Positions 43,156-53,102 of a DNA stretch of 64,000 bases are shown piece after piece. The position numbers were made by a program, and so were the translations under genes. The DNA lies in assembly GCA_031771865.1 (NCBI GenBank), contig JASISA010000025.1, forward strand, positions 1,488,001 to 1,552,000, given 5' to 3'. A model generated the notes under the pieces. The model was given only the letters and a program-made list of their open reading frames with translations, was not told the origin of the DNA and did no database searches. Source of the DNA: Nothophaeocryptopus gaeumannii. Taxonomy: Eukaryota > Ascomycota > Dothideomycetes > Mycosphaerellales > Mycosphaerellaceae. The stretch's first letter is position 1; the number at the start of each line of letters is the position of its first letter.

Positions 43156-43605
43156 TCGTTACCACGACCAGAGGTTCAGAGCGCGCGGTAGGCGTGGTCT
43201 TCGCACGCAAGGCTTAGAGATCCGCCGAAGTTGACGAGGCTGTCGCCGCAATAGCCACGCATAGTGGCATGCATTAGCGAGACGTAGTCAGGGGTGCTTT
43301 GAACAGCCTGTGGAGCCTGACCGCCTCTCACTCAGACATCCCTTCCAAAATCGCCACTAAGTAGCTCTCGATTGTAAGGGCGAGTTCTCTGAAATGGAGA
43401 GCTTGTTTGTGGATGGCACTGCTTCTGGCTCGTAGTTGTCTATACTAATGAACAATCATACTCATCATAATTCATACTCATTTCCCACCATAGCCGAGTG
43501 CACATCAAGTCCCATTATTACCCAAGTCTCAAACTTTTAATGCTTCTCTCTCAACGTTGTCCAGTCGTTTCCAGTGCAATGGATACCTCTCGGGTGACGT
43601 GGCGA
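43156..43605. other. Intergenic region, no gene seen
   Basis: Upstream of one minus-strand gene and downstream of another. AT-rich around 43440-43540; nothing recognisable. Confidence 0.55.
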
Positions 43606-46600
43606 CTACTGTCCAAATGGGGAGCCGCCTGATGCCAAGTCCTGCTGCTGCGGGTTGTCATGAATGTAGCTCACCATCACATAGATGACGACTGCAAGAA
43701 TGACATAGGCGAGGAGCCCAAGCGGGAAGGAGACCATAATAGCGCGCTTCTTGATCCTCGGGCACGCCGTCTTGCATCCCGTCTCTTCTGGGTCGCCGAC
43801 CTTCTTCGCAATGATTCCGTCGAAAACGCCGCATCCAAAGAGCAGAGCTAATGGCGGAATGGAGGCCGTGCCATAGAACCACTGGTTCGAGATGAAGCGC
43901 TGCTTCTCACGCACCTCCGGCTTCAGCTTGTTCTTGTCCGGAGTGAGCATGGGGCCTCGAACCTCGGCTGTCCAGTCACGAGTCTGCATTCTGGCGTGGT
44001 CATTATCGCGGAGATAGAGCGGGGTGTTGCTCCAAGTTGGCGCACGGGCAACCAGCTCATGATCGGTCATGCCTCTGCGTCCTCCATTTGACTTGACGAG
44101 CTGTAGATCTCGAGGCTCGTACTGGCTTGCGATGGCAGCCCTAGCAGCCTTCTTCGATGCCTCACTGATTGAACCCATTTCATAGCCACCGGCGGTGAGT
44201 GGAGGGTGAGCTGGGGCCCTCGTGATAGCGTCCATAGTCGGATCCATAGCATATGGGTTCCAGTAGCGCTGATGCTCTTGGTTTGGCGAGTGTTTGCGAA
44301 CAGTCACGAACGTACCATCGCTCTCGCTGTAGCTCAGTCCACCAATCGGGCTGGGTTGATCTGGAGTCGCGACCAACAGACCTCTAGTGTCCGAGCCAGA
44401 ATTGAAGGCGGCTTCGTGCATGCCAAGCCTCGCGATCTTGCCCCAGCTATCTCGCGGGTTATACTTTGGGCGAGATGCTTTGACTTTCTGGAGCTTGTTG
44501 CGCGATTTCGCAGCGAGGTTGCTGGCCAGGTCGCTCGCAGAACCAGACACCTGAGTGATGAAGTGCTGCGATCGCGAAGGGTAAAGCTGGCGCAGGATGT
44601 CCAGCTGCTCGAGATCGGCCTGGCGAATGAGCCTATTGGGCGCGGGTCCGCCAGCTGAGTGAACCTTGTCCTCTGACTGGATCTTGTTCTTCAGATGCAT
44701 GATGCGCTCCATTGCTTGACGACGGTGAGGGTCGACATTGTCAGCAGAGGCGGGACCGTTGATAGCTGGGCGTGGAACCTCCGATGGTGCTGGAGAGTGT
44801 TCCTCGATACGGGAAAGGCGACGTCCACTAATGGCTCGGGCGTCCTCGCTCATCATGCTGAAATCGCTGAACTCGCGATTCAGCGATCCCTCATACTCCG
44901 TGTCAACCCAATCGCCCTCCTCGTCCGAGTAGAAACTCGAGGTTGGTCGTACTGCTCGCGTTGGCAGTCCAAGATCGCCATAGTCCTCGTCGTCTGGCGG
45001 GAAGACATAGCGAGTGGGTGAAAATAGATCGTTGAAACCCTCAGAGTGAGGCAGACTTGGGCGCTGGTACTCCTTCTTGGCAAGCGAGTAGCGTCGAATG
45101 ACCGATCCTGTCGACGACGGCGAGACTCCGATCTGCGAGCGGATGTGGATGTGCGAAGGGTGGTCGCAAGTCTTCGGATTGCACTCCGGCTCTTCAACAT
45201 AAGGCGGAATGGTATTAGGCGTGATTTGCAGTAGCTGATTCGTCTCGCCATACGTCTGTTCGCTGGTCGGAAGTTCGCTGCAACCTGAGTAGTACGGTGA
45301 CTTGCTGTGCACTGGTGCCGGCGGAGTTGGTAGTGCCCCATGCAAGGCTGCACGAGCCGCGAACTTCTCCTGCTCTGCACCAAAAAGCGCCAGAGAGTTG
45401 CCGAACTGGTCTTTGGGAGACTCGGAGGGAGAAGGAAGGCCGTGCACAATCTCATAGCCACTGGGAGCCGGGACCGTGTCCTGACCAAGTGGGATGATCG
45501 GGCTGGTCGTGATGTCCGCCTCCTCGAGCGGAGCCTGCTGCGAGGCGCGGGTGTGGTTGTATGCGTCGATGAACTCGTGAATTGCCGGGTCCGTGCCCTG
45601 TTCCAAGCTCCTGTGCAGAAAAACATCTCGTAAGTGTACTCTTTAAACGGGTGAAGGGGGACAAGCGGAAGGAAGCAACATACGCATTGGTGTCAGCACC
45701 ATCATTGGGGCTCGAGATGCCGAGTCCCGACGGCGGCGCGACATCTGCGCGGCCTTCCTCCAGCACCCTGTCCATGTTGGTGAAGAAGTTCTTCTGGCTT
45801 CCAGATTCGCTAAGAGTCAAGTCGAAGGGATCGGAAAAGCCTTTGCCTTTGCGACTACCGAATTGCTTCAGCACCGCTGGTGGAGGAGCTGGCGTGGGTG
45901 GCATGTCCTCGTTGGTCACGCGAAGAATGTTGCGACGAGCGCTGTCTGGGTCGTCATAGAGTACGCGTCTGGAGTGCTCGCTAGGAGTGCGCAGCGAGAC
46001 CTGCGATGGCTCGCCGGTGAGATGATCGTACTCCATGTTGCTGTCCCGGTAAGTAAAGTAGTCGTCCAAGAGCCCGTCAATTTCGGCCGGAGTTTCCAAA
46101 CTGCGATGTCCAAGAAGTAGTGACGCGTGCGGATTTACAACGTCGAATGACGCGCCGCGATAGTGTATGGTCGCTGGTGTCCCTGGAGGAGCTGTGTCTA
46201 TCGCGTTTGACGCGTCTGTCGCGTCTGCCAAATGACCTGTTCGTCGAGGTCAGTGCGTGTCTCCGTTTGCATCTGGGCGGGGGTCGAGTGACTTACCAAA
46301 GGTGCCCTGCCAATTATCCTGTCCTGGCGGCAATGGCCAGTCTAGGCGAGACAACGAAAGTGTCGGGTTTAATAGCTGTTCTTGTTCTGCGGCTTGGTGC
46401 GTGCGTTCCAATGGCCAGTCCTCCCGTTCCTCTTCGCTGCTGCTTCCTTCAAAAACTCCACCAAACCTGACCGTCCTATCACCTTTCACGCCCAGCGACT
46501 TCTGCGCTCCTGTAGATGCGTCCTGATCCTCCTCTTCACGTACTGCACCAAACCCCGCGCCTATGAGAGTGTCTCTACCTGCTGGAGGGTAGAAAACCGC

Positions 46601-47269
46601 TGCGTAGACCTCCCAGAGATCTGCCTGCCCGCTGTCGCCCTCGCCGTGTGATTGCCGTGGCAATCGTTTCGCTCGCCGAAGCGATTCAAACTTACGTTTT
46701 GTCCGGATGGGTTCCGCCAACTCAATTCCCTCGTCTACCCTCACTCGATCGGGGTTGCCGCCGGCGCGATAGACCGGTGTTTGCGTGGGAGTTGACTGTA
46801 ACGTGGTCACCGTCGAAGACAACGATGGAGAGGCGGTGGCGGCGCGCGGCCGCGGTGTGGTAGGTGGAGGAAACGATAATGGTGCGAAGTTGTCGAAGGT
46901 GAAGTTGTTGATGTTGTTGTGAGTGGGGAGAATGGGGAGGTGAGCGTGTTGTGGCAAGATCGCGCTAGGGGTCCAGGGGCATGAATAAAACGGCGGAGTG
47001 CCGGTAGACGCGAGATTCGGCGTCGACGCTTTCCTCCTCACCCGTTTGGCTTCCATCTCGGGAGATGCCATCGAAACAGGAGACTGCTGGAACTTGTGGA
47101 AATCGTGCATCGTCAACTGCGGACTCTCCTGGCGTATGCGTGCCGCAAAGCTCTCCATCGACCCGCGAGGAGGCGCAAAGGTCGTGCTGTACGGCGTGTA
47201 TGAGCGCGAGTGGTTGCTCGTTATCGGCACTGCTGCTTCAGCTTCATTGACCGATGTCCTCTCCTCCAT
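43606..47269 (-). CDS. Large, mostly disordered protein with C-terminal membrane segments
   Basis: Minus-strand exons 47269-46297, 46236-45684 and 45610-43606 (introns 60 and 73 bases) give 1176 residues. More than 1000 residues are low-complexity, rich in Ser, Pro and acidic residues, with scattered short motifs (VRFGGVFEGSSSEEE, YVFPPDDEDYGDLGLP, DPHRRQAMERIMHLKNKIQS). The only membrane segments are near the end: WFYGTASIPPLALLFGCGVF and SFPLGLLAYVILAVVIYVMV, separated by a Cys-containing loop with EETGCKTACPRIKKR. Topology would leave a long cytosolic N-terminus. I recognise no family. Splices were chosen by GT/AG and frame; the first junction gives GTFGHLADATDASN. Confidence 0.7.
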
Positions 47270-47466
47270 GACGGCGTCTCTCTATCAGACGCTATGTTCC
47301 AAGCACTTCCAACTATGCGCCAATGTAACGAAGAAAGCAAAAGCGAACGTCCGCGCCTAATGGCATCCTCCTGGTTGGCCTAGCTGTCGACGCTTGGAGG
47401 GCAACTGCCTGGTGTTCTGGTATGAAGGAGCGGAAGGCCAGCCCCAGATCGCAGATTAAAGCTCTT

Positions 47467-47880
47467 CTACACGAGCACTTGGTTTTGATACGCCTCTAGC
47501 ATATGCTTCGAAATGTTGCTCAACTCTTGCGTCTCATCAAATATGTCTCTGCAAGGCATATGTTAGTCTGAGCCCGCATATCACTCTCAGAGGTCAACTT
47601 ACGGGATATTGGGTCGAAATGAATAGCGATTCTTGATATGGAGGGTCTCTTTGCCGGAGATCTCTGGGGCTTTCTGGTAGGCGGAAACTGTCTGCGATGT
47701 TCCTGTTTCAAGCAGTGGGAGCTGTGGGAGGTGATGCGTTGGCAGCTCGCTGCATCTGCCAGGTCCACCATCAAGCGGAGACAGCAGGACCCATCCTGGA
47801 ACTTGTCCTGTGTATGTGAGAGAAGTAACGAATCTACACACAGAACCTACGAAGGAATCTGAGAAGGAGTGAGGTGCCAT
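47467..47880 (-). CDS. Small protein of unknown function
   Basis: Minus-strand exons 47880-47603 and 47548-47467 (54-base intron, GTAAGT donor, CTTGCAG acceptor) encode 119 residues. It starts MAPHSFSDSFVGSVCRFVTS, has LTYTGQVPGWVLLSPLDGG, a Pro/Leu-rich middle, then IKNRYSFRPNIP joined to DIFDETQELSNISKHMLEAY. The consensus splice signals and regular frame support a real gene. The size and beta-rich start resemble small proteasome-assembly chaperones, but the match is too weak to name it. Confidence 0.55.
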
Positions 47881-49597
47881 CTACGTCCGGAGCAGGCCAC
47901 GGCCGAGCAGGAAGTCGCGACGCGACGTTGGGCACGACACCACCATCTTCCGTCTTTTGCCATCACCTACGCCCGCCAAGAGCCGCACCAAACTGACAGA
48001 AGCAAGCTTCCAAAGATGGTGCCGTGACAGATGTGCCTGTGGCTCGCGGCAGCACAAGAGAAAAGTGTGGCACGCCATGAGGTCGAAAGAGAGGACGTCC
48101 AATCGAGCTGGGAAGTGAACAGGGCTGACATGCCAAGCGTTCCTTCTCCCAGCAAATCGGAGAGCTGAAGTGCCTTCTCCGACGACATCGATGTCTCACT
48201 CCGGCCTGAAGCTCGTGTGCGTCAACGTAAGATACACTTCGGTGCCGTCCAGATTGACCTGGCGAGTGGGCGTGCCTGCATGATGCCGGAGAGGCTATGC
48301 AAGTCATTCTGTGGTTGTTCCTACGAGCACCACTGCCGAAAGGCCTCCCAATCAGACGACAAAGGAGACGTTTGCCTCGCTCATGTACGCGTGCCTAGCC
48401 GGGATATGGCTTGCCTGATCACAACCCGATGTGACCTTCTCAACACCCTCTTCGAGATTCTGTTACTTCACGCTGACCATGAGAGGGCAGACACGCGTTC
48501 TAGGTTTCATACTACGAGAGCTATCACCCCTGGCCATCCTTACCGCGAGCTGAGAAGAGAGTCATGAGGACGTAAGAGTTCGCAGTGCGTCGTGTCTGCC
48601 ATATGCCATATGCACCAGTCGTCCGGCTCAGCATCATTGCCGCGTGCTGGACTAGCACCCAAGATGGCGGTACCGTAAGGCTGACGACGTAGCAGAATCC
48701 TTGATCCTTCAGTCACGACCTCTCGTAGATTTTCACGCCCTCGGCCGCGGCTCCGATGCACAATGTGTGATGGCTCTTTAGCCTGAGCGGCAGCAGCGAA
48801 TAGCGAGAGCTGTTATGTTTCCGAGGAACCGCCAGGCCGATCCTGTGAGGGAGAGCGGAAAGAGCTTCGGCGAAGACAATACGCGTGGACAATGGATTCT
48901 TTGAGAGACGTACGCTGGGGTACACATCAGCGCCCCGGAGAGACGCTGTATTTCGCACATAGGGCTCTCAGCGGGAGACCGAATTGGCTTCGGTCAGGCC
49001 CCCCAGACGGACGATGACCCCTGCCAGACGAGAGCGCCATAGCTTCAGAGCTGTTCGCTCTCGGCTTTGACAAATCTTCGCCTCTCCGTCTTGTTGAGAC
49101 CCTACGCCACATGGTCACCTCCAACCTGACAATGCTGCCTTTAAGTCCTTATTCTGGGACCTCCACTTGCCGACTGGATTGTGTCTCTCTTGAGTGTCCT
49201 GTTTGTCCAGCCCAGCATCCAGGAACAAGCCAAGACTGAGCACGAATGTAGCCAAAGAGACTTTATAGAAGACAGGTCTGAGGATGTTGGCAGGTATATT
49301 CAGCCTGCTTTCAGCTTGCACTGGACAGTCTGCCAGAAACCACTTGTTATTGGTAGGTGAAGTCAGGGTCAATGAGAGGTCTTGGCATCCAAGCTCTCGA
49401 GAGCTGGATTGACTTTTATTTGTACACGATGACAATGATAGAGCCGTATTCCCGACTCAACGGCTACCCCAAGAACTTTGCTCTGGTTTGAGGTGCCTCA
49501 AAGCGACATCAGAGACGCATGCTGCGTGCCTCCCGCAGGTTGCCGACCGATCTGCGCCACTCCCTCGCTCAACGCTGTCTGTCTCGCCTCACCTAGC
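47881..49597. other. 1.7-kb stretch without a recognisable gene
   Basis: Longest gap in the window. Reading frames up to about 115 codons exist on both strands (48217-48567 plus, 49435-49115 minus) but contain no motif, no good start context and no spliceable continuation. No terminal repeats, transposase or reverse-transcriptase motif was seen. It may be an eroded element, a non-coding gene, or simple intergenic DNA. Confidence 0.45.
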
Positions 49598-50346
49598 CTA
49601 CTCTTCCCAGTCCAACCACCCTTCATCACGACAAGCCGCCACAGCCCTCAACGCATCGAGAGGAACGAGGCACTCCTCCCACCTCTTCTCCATACCCTTC
49701 ACAATCGCATGAGCCGCCGCAACAACCTTATCCACATCTGAAGCCCAGAATTCTGCTGTACAGCTCCAATTCCGCTTCTCATGAACTTCCTTTGTCCACT
49801 GCATCAGATTCCACCAATTTGGTTCCTCCTCGTCGACATCGATCTTCACCTTGACAGCACTCTTGTTGTCGGCGTGTTTTTCCACCCATCGCTTGAACTC
49901 CGCGAGAAGGCTGGCGTCGCAATTGGAGATTGTGATAGAGAAGACGTTTTCGAGGAAGAAGATCTTGGAGGCTTCGGAGCGGATTTGCTTGTTGGCCATG
50001 AGAAGGCCTGGTTCTTTCAGGCGAGGGGTGATGGGAATGTTGTAGTCTTCGACAAGAGCGTACTCGTAGATTCGATTGCGGAGCTCGGCTGGTAGTTCGA
50101 GGAGGGGGCATTGTTGGGTCTGCGTTACATTAGCGAGGTCTCGTGCGTACGAGAACCAGTGGTGAGGATGCTTACCTGAGCAGTGTCGGCAGTGTCGCTG
50201 CCCTTGAATGGCTTGACTGGGCCCCGTGCACTGGCCATAACAGGTCGGCCCAGGCTTTGGCTGGCATGTGATCGGATTACAGCAAGCCCCATTTGCCAGT
50301 ACCACCATTTGCTGGCATGCGGATGTTGCTGTTGTGCTGTCGACAT
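49598..50346 (-). CDS. 2EXR-like domain protein
   Basis: Minus-strand exons 50346-50176 and 50119-49598 (56-base intron, GTAAGC donor, AACGCAG acceptor) encode 230 residues. After a short variable N-terminus comes the family core CPLLELPAELRNRIYEYALV, LLMANKQIRSEASKIFF and VFSITISNCDASLL, then NWWNLMQWTKEVHEKRNW and a C-terminal helix (EECLVPLDALRAVAACRDEG). The LPAELRNRIYEYAL block looks like an F-box-derived fold and is massively expanded in Dothideomycetes. Function unknown. Three relatives occur in this window. Confidence 0.75.
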
Positions 50347-50498
50347 TGCGACTGAATAACTTTTCGACTCGGCGGCACGGCGGAGGTGATGTATGCATGG
50401 TCCAATTCACTCACTCGTCTGCAGCGTGGAAGCGCTCAAACGCCGCAGCCTCACCTCTCCTCACCGTTTGCCCATGGCAACGGTGATACTCATATCAT

Positions 50499-52028
50499 TC
50501 AACAAATTTCGAACTCCTTCTCCTTTACATCCATCTCCCTCTTCACCCAATCCCTTACACTTTCAGCTGCGCGTACTGCGCTGCTCAGATGCAACTGGAA
50601 GAACCCCTGCAATTGCGAGGGTGTGAGCGTATCTTCAGGAATCTCCTCGGCGAATCTCCTGGCGAGCATTTTCAGCTGCTCCATTGACACATGCTGATCC
50701 AGACCATCCGACGATTTTACTTCAGCGGCAGTTGAAGCAGAAGACATCTGCGCCCAACTCAGCAAGTCCGGGCTGAACATGCGCATAAACATTTGCTCCG
50801 CAGACTTCTTCGAAATATTACCGAGAAAGAGCTTGAAGTCCACACGGCCAGGTCGAATCAAGGCCGCATCGAGCTGCTCAGGGACATTGGTGGTCATGAT
50901 CACGACTCTGCCTTCTTGCGAGCCAACGCCATCGAGAACGTTCAACAGACCAGAGAGCGTGACGCTTGACATGACGCTGTTGGTGCTATCGCCATCGTTC
51001 ATTATGCGCTCTTGTCGTTGCTCGCGGCCTGCCCAAACCGCATCGATGTCTTCCAGCAGGACGATGCAGCGAGGCGGGATCTCCTGAAACATTTGCTCCA
51101 AGTCTCCATCGTTCGCAATACTTGGTACCTTCACCTCATACAAATCGAGTCCAAACTCTCCCGCAATCGCCGTGGAAAGAGAAGATTTGCCAGTCCCGGG
51201 TGGTCCATGGAACAGATATCCTCTGCGGTAAGGCATACTCCGACTCTGATACAATATCTGTGTTCTGGGATCCAAGTAATTCCTTATATCTGCGATCAAC
51301 GCCTTCTTAACCCCATCATCAAAATGCACCGTATCCAGCTGCCTCAAAGGTTTCCGATATTTCGGTTTCCAGGAAATGCCATATCTGTCTCGACTATAGA
51401 TGATGACATAGAATTGAGCTTTCCTCTCTGCGAATTCTCGACAGCTTTCCACAAATTCCTTGATTGGGTCTGACGAGAGGCCAAGACAGCTGATACCCAA
51501 TTCTTCCCCACCAATCCCATCGTAGGTTGGATCGCCACTCATCGAAACATTGAAGCTATGCAGAGATCTCGTGACAGAGAACAATTTTCCAGAATGCCAG
51601 AACCAAGCCGTCTCCCAATGGGGGAGATACTGCACGCTCCTCTGGCTCTTCTTAATGGCGGCACCTGGTTCAAGGTCTCTCCCGACTTCTGTCCTTGCAG
51701 TATGGAAACGCAAATGCCTTGGCTCAATTACGTTCTCCAGAATCCAGGTGCTTACGCTCCGATTGATAGGGTCTCCAGCCGGGATCGTGACTGACGCGAT
51801 GAAGAATCGTTTAACCCATGTCGCCGCTTCGCGCCATGCTGCTCGGATGAATCTAAAGGCGGCCGGAAGGATGCCTGCTACGGCGACGAGGGACCCGAAG
51901 TGTGTGAAGTCCAAATCTGATAGTCGGCTAATAAGAGTTGCTCGTAGATAGCCCAGATTTTGAATTGAAGATTCCAGAAGGTGGTGATGGAGATTGGCCG
52001 CTCCGCCGGCATGGAATGGCTGGTTCAT
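50499..52028 (-). CDS. BCS1-type AAA ATPase
   Basis: Single exon, 509 residues. An N-terminal hydrophobic segment (about 45-65) precedes the BCS1-specific domain (SVTIPAGDPINRSVSTWILE through YGISWKPKYRKP). The AAA module has Walker A GPPGTGKSSLSTAIAGEF (about 272), Walker B RCIVLLEDIDAVW, sensor 1 VVIMTTNVPEQLDAALIRPG and the arginine finger in RPGRVDF. Bcs1 inserts the folded Rieske protein into mitochondrial complex III. Fungi keep one true Bcs1 and several divergent paralogues; the weak N-terminal similarity and Ser-rich insert after the AAA core (SSASTAAEVKSSDGLDQ) suggest this is a paralogue. The ATG at 52028 is well placed. Confidence 0.88.
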   Translation of the reverse strand: MNQPFHAGGAANLHHHLLESSIQNLGYLRATLISRLSDLDFTHFGSLVAVAGILPAAFRFIRAAWREAATWVKRFFIASVTIPAGDPINRSVSTWILENVIEPRHLRFHTARTEVGRDLEPGAAIKKSQRSVQYLPHWETAWFWHSGKLFSVTRSLHSFNVSMSGDPTYDGIGGEELGISCLGLSSDPIKEFVESCREFAERKAQFYVIIYSRDRYGISWKPKYRKPLRQLDTVHFDDGVKKALIADIRNYLDPRTQILYQSRSMPYRRGYLFHGPPGTGKSSLSTAIAGEFGLDLYEVKVPSIANDGDLEQMFQEIPPRCIVLLEDIDAVWAGREQRQERIMNDGDSTNSVMSSVTLSGLLNVLDGVGSQEGRVVIMTTNVPEQLDAALIRPGRVDFKLFLGNISKKSAEQMFMRMFSPDLLSWAQMSSASTAAEVKSSDGLDQHVSMEQLKMLARRFAEEIPEDTLTPSQLQGFFQLHLSSAVRAAESVRDWVKREMDVKEKEFEIC

Positions 52029-52296
52029 CGTATGCGCGACCCCGTAAAGAGTGACGGAAGCATTAAAGGCTATAATACAGGTAGGAGGAAATCATGTCGT
52101 ACATCGTAATGGGACATGTTGTTGGAGATGCAAGAGGAAAGTCGATCTTAGTTCTCCTTTTTGAAGGTCTTGAGTTTCCATCCTAGGTGGCTCGGCTTTC
52201 TCGGGTGCTAAAGCCGATTTATGGTGTCTCGAATATTGAGTACGACTTTGATTGACTCAGTCTTGAATACTTGTGCTATTTACATGAAGTCTCTAA

Positions 52297-52419
52297 CTAC
52301 AGTGCACGAGATGAACATTTGCTGTAGCATGTGATGGTACTTGAAAGCTTTGCCTCTTCAGACCCTGGTGCAGCAGCTGCGAAGGCTGCCAGGGCCAGAG
52401 TGAGGAGCTGGTATTGCAT
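52297..52419 (-). CDS. Tiny secreted-peptide ORF (40 residues)
   Basis: From ATG 52419 (CCAAGATGC context) the minus strand reads MQYQLLTLALAAFAAAAPGS followed by EEAKLSSTITCYSKCSSRAL and a TAG. The first 17 residues are a clear signal peptide with an Ala-rich cleavage region; the mature part has two cysteines four residues apart. It sits alone in a 1.07-kb gap upstream of the BCS1-like gene. A downstream exon cannot be excluded. It could be a small secreted protein; expression is unproven. Confidence 0.4.
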   Translation of the reverse strand: MQYQLLTLALAAFAAAAPGSEEAKLSSTITCYSKCSSRAL

Positions 52420-53102
52420 CTTGGAGGATTGAAACAGCGTAAGATCGGAGGTCAGTGAGACCGTGATTTGAAAGAAGCTCGGTGTCGAGTAGATGAGATA
52501 TGAGAGAGGTGTTGGACCGACAAGCGGTTTTTATGTCTTCCGCCAATACCTGTGGAGGCGGTTATGCATCCGATATGACATACCAGAACACCGGCATGAT
52601 GGTTCACGATGTCGTTGAGTACTCGCTGACCTCGCGTAGAGGTTGCCACCGCGGACAAGGGGTCTTAAAGGCTGATCCAGATGTCATTGCGGATCCAGGC
52701 ATTGGTGAAGCTGACAGCACAATGTTTTCGTAGCGCTACGCGTGCCCTGTCATTGCGAGTACATGTTCCAAGGACGAGCCCAGTCTGCTCGTCCGTGAAG
52801 GGCAGGCGATCACGTAGCATGCATTTGGGATGTCAAATTTTCAATGCATGCGGTTTGGTGGACCTGACTCCGGCTTAGAATCCGAGAGTTGCTATGTTCG
52901 GAAGTCAATGGAATCCGCATCTCGTGCAAATGCATGTTGCCTCCTGGTTGTCTTGGCGGGTCCTCCTGCGGTTGGAGTCGTTCGCACATTGTTGCATAAT
53001 TCGCTGTGCACGACCGTCCTGAAGAAAATGGATATGATTGACCTGTTGTGGAAAGGAGTCTGAATTGCTGTCAGCAATGCTGGCCATCCCCAACCTCTAT
53101 CT
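52420..53102. other. Intergenic region, no further gene seen
   Basis: Remainder of the gap between the BCS1-like gene and the hydantoinase. The possible leader and promoter of the 40-residue ORF lie here; nothing else is recognisable. The other side of that ORF, 52029-52296, is also empty. Confidence 0.5.
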
